Of a stretch of 16,608 bases of DNA, positions 1-6,106 are shown one piece after another. Position numbers and translations under genes: made by a program. Source of the stretch: an uncultured Clostridium sp. (GTDB lineage Bacteria > Bacillota_A > Clostridia > TANB77 > CAG-508); contig CAJKKA010000024.1 in assembly GCA_905200315.1 (NCBI GenBank), positions 1-16,608 on the forward strand. Direction: 5' to 3'. Position 1 is the first letter of the stretch, and the number at the start of each line of letters is the position of its first letter. The notes under the pieces are model-generated. The model was not told the origin of the DNA. It searched no databases and saw only the letters and a program-made list of their open reading frames with translations.

Positions 1-1
1 A

Positions 2-922
2 GATTATTCTGCACAAGAAGAAAGTTTAAAACAAAGATTAGTTTCAATGTATGATGCAGGAGATACAACGTATTTAGATGTTTTATTATCATCAGAAGAT
101 TTTTCAGATTTAATATCAAACTGGTATTTAGTTTCTGAAATTACAAGTTATGATACAGATTTACTAGAAAAGATTGAAAATCAAAAGAAGGAAATAGAAA
201 ATGCAAAAACAGATTTAGAAAATAATAAAAAAGATTTACAAACAACAAAATCAAGTAAAGAGTCTAAAACAGTTGAACTTGCTTCTGCAAAAGAAGAAAA
301 AAATAAAAAAGTTGCAGAGCTATCAAGTGAAGAAAAAGATATACAAAAAGAAATAGAACAATTACAAGAAGAAGATAAAGAAATAGCCGCAAAAATAAAA
401 AAATATTCAGAATATGTACCACCTAAAAAAAATACATCAAACAATAACAATAGTAATAATAATTCGAATTCATCAGGAAATAACAATGGATCTGCAAATA
501 CAGGAAATACAAGTTCTTATGGATTTATAAGACCTGTAAATGGAGGATACATAGGAACAACGTATGGAGCTTCTGGAAAATATTGGTCAACAGGTTACCA
601 TACAGGAGTAGATTTTAATGGAGTAGCAGGAAATCCAATATATGCTGTAGGAGATGGAAAAGTAGTACAAGCTGTAAATAACTCAGGTTCATATGGAACT
701 CATGTAATGATTTCACATGGAAACGGAATATATAGTTTCTATGCACATGGAGTTTCAGGTTCATTAAAGGTTAGTGAGGGACAAATAGTAAGCAAAGGAC
801 AACAAATAATGAATGTAGGAGCAACAGGAAATGTAACAGGACCACACTTACACTTTGAAATAAGAACATCACCAGGAGGATTTAAAAACTGCATAAATCC
901 AACACCATACATACCAATTTAA
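2..922 (+). CDS. M23 (LytM-type) peptidoglycan endopeptidase with coiled coil, 5' end cut by window
   Basis: The frame is open from base 2, before the first Met at 47, so the gene begins outside the window and its signal peptide is not seen. Counting from Met47, residues 1-125 are a charged coiled coil of the EnvC/CwlO-like kind seen in wall hydrolases. An Asn/Ser-rich linker follows at about 130-155, then a C-terminal M23 domain. Zinc-ligand motifs are visible: HTGVD (H185, D189) and HLHFE (H267, H269). The family cleaves peptide crosslinks in peptidoglycan outside the membrane, often in cell separation. The stop codon overlaps the ribosome binding site of the next gene, so the two are probably co-transcribed. 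The domain call is firm; the cellular role is inferred. Confidence 0.9.
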   Translation, partial: DYSAQEESLKQRLVSMYDAGDTTYLDVLLSSEDFSDLISNWYLVSEITSYDTDLLEKIENQKKEIENAKTDLENNKKDLQTTKSSKESKTVELASAKEEKNKKVAELSSEEKDIQKEIEQLQEEDKEIAAKIKKYSEYVPPKKNTSNNNNSNNNSNSSGNNNGSANTGNTSSYGFIRPVNGGYIGTTYGASGKYWSTGYHTGVDFNGVAGNPIYAVGDGKVVQAVNNSGSYGTHVMISHGNGIYSFYAHGVSGSLKVSEGQIVSKGQQIMNVGATGNVTGPHLHFEIRTSPGGFKNCINPTPYIPI

Positions 923-932
923 AGGAGAGAAA

Positions 933-1439
933 ATGGTTGATAATAAATATAAAAAAGAGGTATCTTCAGTAATTAACTTAGCAAAGCAAAAGGGCAAAGT
1001 AAAAAAATATGAGGAATATAATCAAACTATAGAAAGTGAAAAATTAGCATTAAGCGAAGAAGAAAAAAAATACTACATAACTACTAATGAGAAAAATTAT
1101 ACTAAATATGATATTGGAGATATAGTTTTTGTATCGGCTTATTTATATAAAAACGGAACTAATGGAAAAAATCATGCTTTTGTTATAATAAATGATAATC
1201 AGGCAATAGATATAAATTATTTTGGATTTCTTTTATCATTAAAGATTAATAAAAGTTCATATCCTTTTAATGAAAAGTTAAATAAAAATAAAACAAATAA
1301 CTTATATAAAAATAGTATAGTAAAATGTGATGATTTGATAGAGATAAGTGAAAAGGAAATTAAGTTTAAAATTGGAAGAGTAGAGCAAGAAGATTTGGAA
1401 AGATTTTTGAAAACATATAAAAAATATTTAACGAAATAA
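933..1439 (+). CDS. PemK/MazF-like protein with an N-terminal extension (possible antitoxin-toxin fusion)
   Basis: This 168-aa protein starts at an ATG six bases after AAAGGAG (921-927), which overlaps the preceding stop. Residues 57-168 look like a PemK/MazF-type barrel: YDIGDIVFV (59-67), NHAFVII (80-86), then SIVKCDDL followed by a basic helix ending in EEDLERFL-like text. MazF-family proteins are usually mRNA endoribonucleases of about 110 aa. The first 56 residues are an extra acidic-basic helical segment (residues 1-48 rich in Lys and Glu) that could be a cognate antitoxin fused in frame, because no separate antitoxin gene is present. I recognise the fold from motifs only and cannot confirm catalytic residues. 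The gene sits behind a wall hydrolase and ends at a strong terminator. An inactive relative with another role is possible. Confidence 0.6.
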   Translation: MVDNKYKKEVSSVINLAKQKGKVKKYEEYNQTIESEKLALSEEEKKYYITTNEKNYTKYDIGDIVFVSAYLYKNGTNGKNHAFVIINDNQAIDINYFGFLLSLKINKSSYPFNEKLNKNKTNNLYKNSIVKCDDLIEISEKEIKFKIGRVEQEDLERFLKTYKKYLTK

Positions 1440-1443
1440 AGAA

Positions 1444-1470
1444 GAAAACCTTGGTTTGGTTTTCTTTTTT
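1444..1470 (+). terminator. Rho-independent terminator after the PemK-like gene
   Basis: GAAAACC (1444-1450) pairs with GGTTTTC (1458-1464) around a 7-base loop and is followed by six T's. It lies five bases after the stop at 1439 and closes the M23/PemK-like transcript. Confidence 0.85.
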
Positions 1471-1544
1471 ATATTATAGGAAATTCCTATTTTAGATGTA
1501 GGGGTCGGCGTCCCCGACGACCCGCGTGGCGAAGCCACTTTTTT
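1471..1544 (+). repeat. 74-bp structured interspersed repeat, copy 1
   Basis: The unit has three palindromic parts. An AT-rich stem at 1477-1491 reads ATAGGAA-A-TTCCTAT. A GC-rich core at 1501-1524 can pair GTCGG with CCGAC and GGG with CCC. A perfect hairpin GTGGC-GAA-GCCAC (1526-1538) is followed by T6, like an intrinsic terminator. It is tandem with copy 2 at an exact 74-base period. It contains no coding capacity and resembles REP-type elements; the family is not one I can name. Confidence 0.85.
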
Positions 1545-1618
1545 ATATTATAGGAAATTCTTATTTTAGATGTAGGGGTCGGCGTCCCCGACGACCCGTG
1601 TGGCGAAGCCACTTTTTT
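1545..1618 (+). repeat. 74-bp structured interspersed repeat, copy 2 (tandem)
   Basis: It is nearly identical to copy 1, differing at a few positions. In the AT-rich stem a C becomes T, which keeps the pair as G-T. The core is unchanged, CGCG becomes CGTG before the last hairpin, and the GTGGC-GAA-GCCAC plus T6 end is preserved. Confidence 0.85.
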
Positions 1619-1620
1619 AT

Positions 1621-1716
1621 TTTGGATGTAGGGTCGACGTACCTAAAGGTATAACGGATTTGTAATTTCACATACGTTCGAACAACTCCGAAATGCTCGA
1701 CGACCTGCGTGTATTT
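1621..1716 (+). repeat. Degenerate repeat copy 3 with internal insertion
   Basis: After the copy 2 T-tract the text GATGTAGGGTCGACGT (from 1625) matches the start of the repeat core. About 65 unrelated bases follow, and then CTCGACGACCTGCGTG (about 1696-1711) matches the end of the core. The terminal GTGGC hairpin is lost. It looks like an old third tandem unit split by an insertion. Confidence 0.6.
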
Positions 1717-1722
1717 TAGCAC

Positions 1723-1754
1723 AAAAAAAGAATCTACTATAAAATGTAGATTCT
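1723..1754 (-). terminator. Terminator of tRNA-Glu
   Basis: On the minus strand AGAATCTAC (1754-1746) pairs with GTAGATTCT (1737-1729), and a run of T's follows (A's at 1723-1729 on the plus strand). It lies just downstream of the tRNA. Confidence 0.85.
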
Positions 1755-1761
1755 CAAAATT

Positions 1762-1836
1762 TGGTGACCCGTACGGGAATCGAACCCATGATTCAGCCTT
1801 GAGAGGGCTGCGTCTTAACCGCTTGACCAACGGGCC
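1762..1836 (-). tRNA. tRNA-Glu, anticodon CTC
   Basis: The 75-nt cloverleaf includes an encoded CCA (1764-1762). The acceptor arm GGCCCGT pairs with ACGGGTC with one G-T wobble. The T arm contains GGTTCGATTCC. The anticodon stem CAGCC/GGCTG encloses the loop CTCTCAA, giving anticodon CTC, which reads GAG. The overall text matches bacterial tRNA-Glu. GAG is a minor Glu codon in these AT-rich genes, so this is probably the secondary isoacceptor. It has its own promoter and terminator. Confidence 0.95.
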
Positions 1837-1849
1837 ATTAACAATTAAT

Positions 1850-1879
1850 ACTATAACACAAAATGCATTAATTAGTCAA
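1850..1879 (-). promoter_or_regulatory. Sigma-A promoter of tRNA-Glu
   Basis: Read on the minus strand: TTGACT (1879-1874), an 18-base spacer, TATAGT (1855-1850), placed 13 bases upstream of the tRNA 5' end. Confidence 0.7.
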
Positions 1880-1916
1880 TAAAAAATAAAAAATAGAACA
1901 AATTTTCATAAAAGTG

Positions 1917-1944
1917 TTGACAAATTAAAATTAAAGTATATAAT
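1917..1944 (+). promoter_or_regulatory. Sigma-A promoter of tlyA-recN
   Basis: Perfect consensus boxes: TTGACA (1917-1922), a 16-base spacer, TATAAT (1939-1944). It lies 35 bases before the tlyA start and points away from the tRNA-Glu promoter. Confidence 0.85.
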
Positions 1945-1979
1945 ACATATACAAACACAAATTCGTAAAAGGAGAACGC

Positions 1980-2792
1980 ATGAAAATTAAAGAAAGATTA
2001 GATTCAATACTTGTAACAAAAGGATATTTTAAAAGTAGAGCAAAAGCTAAATATGCAATAGATAGCGGAAATATATATGTTAACAACATACAAATAACAA
2101 AATCAAGTAAATTAATTTCAGAGGAAGATAAGATAGAAGTTAGAGGAGAAACTTTAAAATATGTAAGTCGTGGTGGATTGAAACTCGAAAAAGCTCTAAA
2201 TGTTTTTGAAATTAATTTAAACAATAAAATATGTATGGATATAGGAGCATCAACAGGAGGTTTTACAGATGTAATGTTACAAAATGGAGCAAAAAAGGTT
2301 TATAGTGTAGATGTTGGGCACGACCAATTAGACGAAAAAATAAAGAACAATAAAAATGTTGTAAATTTAGAAGGAATAAATATAAAAGATATAGATGCAA
2401 AAGATTTTAATGCAATAGACTTTATTTCAACAGATGTTTCTTTTATATCTATATTACAAGTAATACCAAAAATTTATGAATTACTCAAAATAAAAGGGAA
2501 TGCTGTTATTTTAATAAAACCACAATTTGAGGTTGGAAAACAAAACTTAAATAAAAATGGAGTAGTTAAAGATATAAAAATACATAAAAAAATTCTCGAA
2601 AGCATAATAGAACAAATAAATAAGGAAGGCTTTGAAATATTAAACTTAGACTATTCACCAATAAAAGGTCCAGCAGGTAACATAGAATACTTGTTATATA
2701 TAGAAAAAAACGAAAACAACTTATTAGATAGTTTTAAATCGAAGAATGAAATATCAAAAATAACTGAAGAAGCGTTTAAAAAATTAAAATAG
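1980..2792 (+). CDS. tlyA: TlyA-family rRNA (cytidine-2'-O)-methyltransferase
   Basis: This 270-aa protein has the family's normal length and order. An S4 RNA-binding domain (about residues 3-60) is followed by an FtsJ-like SAM-dependent methyltransferase. The SAM motif DIGASTGGFTD begins at residue 87. The likely catalytic K-D-K-E set is K68 (GGLKLEKA), D152 (TDVSF), K180 (IKPQFE) and E236 (NIEYLLY). The family 2'-O-methylates cytidines of 16S and 23S rRNA; in sporeformers the homologue is called YqxC. The start has AAGGAG at 1969-1974. It is followed after 13 bases by recN, the same order as in Bacillus and Clostridium, where argR usually lies between them. Confidence 0.93.
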   Translation: MKIKERLDSILVTKGYFKSRAKAKYAIDSGNIYVNNIQITKSSKLISEEDKIEVRGETLKYVSRGGLKLEKALNVFEINLNNKICMDIGASTGGFTDVMLQNGAKKVYSVDVGHDQLDEKIKNNKNVVNLEGINIKDIDAKDFNAIDFISTDVSFISILQVIPKIYELLKIKGNAVILIKPQFEVGKQNLNKNGVVKDIKIHKKILESIIEQINKEGFEILNLDYSPIKGPAGNIEYLLYIEKNENNLLDSFKSKNEISKITEEAFKKLK

Positions 2793-2805
2793 GGGGCTCA
2801 CAGAA

Positions 2806-4431
2806 ATGATAAATATTTTACATATAAAAAACATAGGTATTATAGATGAATTAACAATAAATTTAAATGGGGGATTTAATGTTTTAACAGGAGAAACAGG
2901 AGCAGGAAAAACATTAATAATAGATTCTTTAAATATAATATCAGGTGGTAGATTCTCAAAAGAAATGATAAGAAAAGGAGAAGAATTTTCTTTTGTAGAG
3001 GCACAAATTTCAAGCGAAACATCAGAAGAATGCATTATAGTTTCAAGAGAAATAAATTTAAAAGGAAGAAATATATGTAAAATAAATGGAAGATTAGTTA
3101 CAGTTGCAGAATTGAAAGAGTTTATGAGTAAAAAAATAGATATTCATGGACAAAATGATAATTTGAATTTATTAGATACAAGTAATCAAATAGAATATTT
3201 GGATAGTTTTGCAGAAGACGAAATCTATGAACTAAAAAATAAATATAAAAAATTATATGAAAAATATCTATATGTAAAAAATGAATTAAACTCTAACTAT
3301 GGTGATGAAAAAGAAAAACAAAGAAAATTAGACTTACTAAGATACCAAGTAAATGAAATTGAAGAAGCAAACTTAAAATTAGGGGAAGAAGAAGAACTAG
3401 AAAATGAAAATAAACTTATCAATAATTCAGAGAAAATATATAACAACCTATATCAAGTAAATTCTTTGGTAGAAAACTCAGCAATAGAATCAATAAGTAC
3501 AGCAGTTAGAAATATGGAAAAAATAGAAGAATATAGCAAAGAATACGAAAATATATCTAAAGCATTAAAAAGTGTATACTACGATTTACAAGAAATAAAT
3601 AGAGATTTGCAAGATAGTAATAGTAACATATATTTTGATGAAAACAAAAAAATGAAAATAGCAGAAAGATTAGATTTAATATATACACTAAAAAGAAAAT
3701 ATGGAAATAATATACAGGAAATTTTAGAATATAAAAATTATTTAGAAAAAGAAATACAACAAATAGAAGGATTAGAAGATTATATAAATAAACTAAATGC
3801 ACAAAAACAAGAGTTAGAAATGCAAATGAAGGAAATTGCGGAAAAACTAAATTCAATAAGAAATGAAAATGCTACAAAATTGTCAAATAGTATAAATAAA
3901 GAATTAAAAGATTTAGAAATGGCTAATTCTGAATTTAAAGTTGAAGTTAAATATACAGAAAATGAATTTAATAAAAATGGATTAAATACTGTAGAATTTA
4001 AAATAAGAACAAATATAGGAGAAGATGAAAATAGTCTTTCAAAAGTTGCATCAGGAGGAGAAAACTCAAGAATAATGCTTGCAATAAAAACAGTATTGGC
4101 AAACGTAGATAATACAGAAACATTAGTATTTGACGAAATAGATACAGGTATAAGTGGCGTAGCAGCAGATAAGGTAGGAGAAAAACTAAAAATAATCTCA
4201 AATAAACATCAAGTTTTAATAGTAACACATTTAGCAAATATTGCAGCAAAAGGAGATTATAACTATTACATTCATAAAGAAGTTGAAGAAAATAAAACAA
4301 AAACAAAAATAGAATTATTAAACGAAGAACAAACCTTAAAGGAAATAGCAAGAATTGCCAGTGGAAAAATAACAAAAGAAACAATTGAACATGCAAAAAT
4401 ACTAAGAGGCGAAAATAAAAAAATAGCATAA
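2806..4431 (+). CDS. recN: DNA repair ATPase RecN
   Basis: This 541-aa SMC-like ATPase has all nucleotide-binding motifs. Walker A GETGAGKT is at residues 29-36. A long coiled-coil region runs at about 150-370. The ABC signature SGGENSR begins at 416, and Walker B ends in DE at 443-444 (VFDEIDTGISG). RecN acts early in double-strand break repair, tethering DNA ends before RecA recombination. It is slightly shorter than the usual 550-570 aa, probably in the coiled coil. The start is served by AGGGGG (2791-2796), which overlaps the tlyA stop, so the two form one operon. No clear terminator follows; only a weak TACAT-AA-ATGTA stem is present near 4458-4469. Confidence 0.96.
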   Translation: MINILHIKNIGIIDELTINLNGGFNVLTGETGAGKTLIIDSLNIISGGRFSKEMIRKGEEFSFVEAQISSETSEECIIVSREINLKGRNICKINGRLVTVAELKEFMSKKIDIHGQNDNLNLLDTSNQIEYLDSFAEDEIYELKNKYKKLYEKYLYVKNELNSNYGDEKEKQRKLDLLRYQVNEIEEANLKLGEEEELENENKLINNSEKIYNNLYQVNSLVENSAIESISTAVRNMEKIEEYSKEYENISKALKSVYYDLQEINRDLQDSNSNIYFDENKKMKIAERLDLIYTLKRKYGNNIQEILEYKNYLEKEIQQIEGLEDYINKLNAQKQELEMQMKEIAEKLNSIRNENATKLSNSINKELKDLEMANSEFKVEVKYTENEFNKNGLNTVEFKIRTNIGEDENSLSKVASGGENSRIMLAIKTVLANVDNTETLVFDEIDTGISGVAADKVGEKLKIISNKHQVLIVTHLANIAAKGDYNYYIHKEVEENKTKTKIELLNEEQTLKEIARIASGKITKETIEHAKILRGENKKIA

Positions 4432-4473
4432 AATGTCGAAAAAAATTCAAAAAGATTTACATAAATGTAGATT

Positions 4474-4501
4474 TTGATTCAAAAATGTGATAAAATAAAA
4501 T
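4474..4501 (+). promoter_or_regulatory. Possible promoter of the SleB-type gene
   Basis: TTGATT (4474-4479), a 16-base spacer, TAAAAT (4496-4501). Downstream in the leader an 8-bp hairpin (GTACTTTT 4518-4525 with AAAAGTAC 4535-4542) precedes the AAAGGAGG site. I found no convincing sigma-F or sigma-G boxes here. Confidence 0.45.
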
Positions 4502-4562
4502 ATGTAGCTTGTTAATAGTACTTTTGGTAATTAAAAAAGTACAACAATAAAAGGAGGTCTTT

Positions 4563-5276
4563 ATGACAATAAGAGCAGTAAGAATTGTTATAAAAGATAT
4601 ATTAATATTTTTTATGATAATAGCCGTAATGGCTATAATTGTAACTACAGCCTGTGTGGTTTCAGTGGAAAATGCACCAATAAAAAAGGCAAAGGCATAT
4701 TCCTTTGAAACCCTAGAAGAGTTTGCTGCTCGGAGTGTAAAAGCTCAAAAACAAAAGATAAAAGAAAAAAAACAGGAGGAAAAGAAAGAAATGTTAAAAC
4801 ATAAAATTCCTCCATATCAGTCCACCATGTCTAGAATGGTAACTGGCAAAGAAAAAACAAAGGAGGAAAAAGAAGCCGAATTAAGACTAAAAAAAATACG
4901 AAAGAGAAAAGCAGAAGAAAAGAGAAGATATAAAATTAATTTGGAGTTAATGGCTCACCTTATTAATGGCGAAGCTGGCGATCAGAGTGACGAATGCCAG
5001 CAGGCAGTAGGAATGGTAATCCTTAATAGAATTAATGATAAAGATTTCAAATGTACTACTATAAGGGAAGCTATTTTTGCCCCAAGCCAGTATGCTTGTA
5101 CAACAGATGGCAACTTCTATAGAACGCCATCTAAACAAGCATATAGAAATGCGAAAGCTGTGCTAACAGGGAACACAATTATAAATGTTCCTAAAAATGT
5201 AGTATATCAGGCACAATTTTTGCAAGGATCGGGCCTATGGCGAAAAATAGGTACTGAATATTTTTGCTACAAATAG
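4563..5276 (+). CDS. Membrane-anchored SleB/CwlJ-type cell wall hydrolase
   Basis: This 237-aa protein starts five bases after AAGGAGGT. Residues 13-35 form one hydrophobic helix, so the protein is probably anchored or exported. A Lys/Glu-rich linker covers about 55-125. The C-terminal domain (about 128-237) matches Hydrolase_2 (SleB/CwlJ): AHLINGEAGDQS with the likely catalytic Glu at E137, then QAVGMVILNR and FAPSQYACT. The family cleaves cortex or vegetative peptidoglycan, and in sporeformers it acts in germination. The usual SleB peptidoglycan-binding repeat is absent and is replaced by the charged linker, so a role in germination is not proven. Codon use (CGG, GCC, GTG, CAG) is less A-biased than in recN or lysS. 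A terminator follows directly. Confidence 0.85.
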   Translation: MTIRAVRIVIKDILIFFMIIAVMAIIVTTACVVSVENAPIKKAKAYSFETLEEFAARSVKAQKQKIKEKKQEEKKEMLKHKIPPYQSTMSRMVTGKEKTKEEKEAELRLKKIRKRKAEEKRRYKINLELMAHLINGEAGDQSDECQQAVGMVILNRINDKDFKCTTIREAIFAPSQYACTTDGNFYRTPSKQAYRNAKAVLTGNTIINVPKNVVYQAQFLQGSGLWRKIGTEYFCYK

Positions 5277-5284
5277 GAAAAATC

Positions 5285-5313
5285 AGCAGAGAAAAATTTT
5301 TTCTCTGCTTTTT
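5285..5313 (+). terminator. Terminator after the SleB-type gene
   Basis: AGCAGAGAAAA pairs with TTTTCTCTGCT and is followed by T's, nine bases after the stop at 5276. Confidence 0.9.
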
Positions 5314-5316
5314 CCG

Positions 5317-5390
5317 TATTATAGAAAATTTCTATTTTAGATGTAGGGGTCGGCGTCCCCGACGACCCGGGTGGCGAAGCCACTTTTTTA
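5317..5390 (+). repeat. 74-bp structured interspersed repeat, copy 4
   Basis: This is a full-length copy in the same orientation as copies 1 and 2. The first stem reads ATAGAAA-A-TTTCTAT: both sides changed relative to copy 1 (G to A, C to T), so pairing is kept. The core and the GTGGC-GAA-GCCAC plus T6 end are identical. At 5391-5404 the text of a second unit begins (TATTATAGAAAATT) and then stops, a truncated tandem unit. Confidence 0.85.
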
Positions 5391-5422
5391 TATTATAGAA
5401 AATTATAAAAAATAAAAATTGC

Positions 5423-5457
5423 GTAGAGGAGCATAGTGTGCTCATCTACATTTTTTT
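5423..5457 (+). terminator. Strong orphan terminator hairpin
   Basis: GTAGAGGAGCA (5423-5433) pairs with TGCTCATCTAC (5439-5449) with a single mismatch, followed by seven T's. No gene ends just before it, since the SleB-type gene already has its own terminator. It may catch read-through or mark the end of a lost gene. Confidence 0.75.
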
Positions 5458-5497
5458 CTAAACTGAAACAAAATTTTAATAAAAAATAAGAAAACAC

Positions 5498-5526
5498 TTG
5501 CAAATTTACATAAAAAGTTATATAAT
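5498..5526 (+). promoter_or_regulatory. Sigma-A promoter of the 130-aa gene
   Basis: TTGCAA (5498-5503), a 17-base spacer, TATAAT (5521-5526), 54 bases before the chosen start. Confidence 0.75.
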
Positions 5527-5580
5527 AGCAAAGCAACACGTTAAAAACCCCGCACAATGACACCAAAGGAGGAAAACAAC

Positions 5581-5973
5581 ATGGTAAAAGTTAATATTAC
5601 AGGTTTATATAATCTGGTTGAAAAGAAGGTGGCTGTAGAGCCACGGTTTATACTTAATGAAGCTAAGGCCTGGTATGAAGGCATAAAGCTTGAAGGGTCT
5701 AAGCATGTTCTCTTATTTTATGAGGATGAGAATGGAGAAAGAGTTGAAAAACGTTGCCCTCAGATTAATAATATTGAATTAAGAGCAATGGCTGCATTTA
5801 TTGTAAAGCTCTATTATCGTTGGGATGATGATAACTCAATGCGCTTGGAGCACCACTATGATTTGCCTATGAGAATTTCTGATATATTAGATATGAAGAA
5901 ACTCACAAAGGACGATGGAAGTGGGTATAAATTTATCACAATAAGAAAGATTATAGAAAATTATCTTTCTTAA
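5581..5973 (+). CDS. Hypothetical protein, 130 aa, unrecognised
   Basis: The ATG at 5581 is chosen because AAAGGAGG (5565-5572) lies eight bases upstream; the in-frame ATG at 5557 has no such site. I do not recognise the family. The protein is soluble, mixed alpha/beta and without signal peptide or membrane helix. It contains KHVLLFYEDENGER, then an amphipathic helix with IELRAMAAFIVKLYYRW, an acidic stretch WDDDNS, and a Lys-rich C-terminus. It is a single-gene unit with a consensus promoter and its own terminator, which suggests steady expression. Codon use (AAG, GTG, CTC, CGG) is clearly less A-rich than that of the flanking recN and lysS and resembles the SleB-type gene upstream. That could mean acquisition, or a shared lineage-specific origin. 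Confidence 0.85.
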   Translation: MVKVNITGLYNLVEKKVAVEPRFILNEAKAWYEGIKLEGSKHVLLFYEDENGERVEKRCPQINNIELRAMAAFIVKLYYRWDDDNSMRLEHHYDLPMRISDILDMKKLTKDDGSGYKFITIRKIIENYLS

Positions 5974-5993
5974 ACCTAACAAAGAGCGGGGAA

Positions 5994-6031
5994 AAGGTTC
6001 TGGCTAAAATAGCCAGAACTTTTTGTTTTTT
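5994..6031 (+). terminator. Terminator after the 130-aa gene
   Basis: GTTCTGGCT pairs with AGCCAGAAC around AAAAT, followed by a T-rich tract. The stem is GC-containing and unbroken. Confidence 0.92.
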
Positions 6032-6042
6032 ACATATTTTTG

Positions 6043-6071
6043 TTTACAATAATGCCTTTTTAGGGTATAAT
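6043..6071 (+). promoter_or_regulatory. Sigma-A promoter of lysS
   Basis: TTTACA (6043-6048), a 17-base spacer, TATAAT (6066-6071), 35 bases before the start codon. I saw no T-box leader. Confidence 0.8.
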
Positions 6072-6106
6072 AGCATAGAAATTTTATATAGTAAGGAGAC
6101 GTTAAA

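Noticed and set aside
1471..1618. CRISPR array
   Set aside because: The two direct repeats are adjacent 74-base units without unique spacers between them, and no cas genes are present.
1561..1830. A 89-codon minus-strand frame across the repeats and tRNA-Glu
   Set aside because: It runs through the tRNA gene and two repeat copies, has no ribosome site, and its text is explained by those RNA and repeat features.
3998..4450. A 150-codon minus-strand frame opposite recN
   Set aside because: It is Leu/Phe-rich shadow coding on the complement of A-rich recN codons, with no start signals. The same holds for the minus-strand frames opposite the propeller gene, tsaD, the phosphoesterase gene and the recombinase.
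4458..4479. Terminator after recN
   Set aside because: Only a 5-bp stem with a short T-run is visible, too weak to call.
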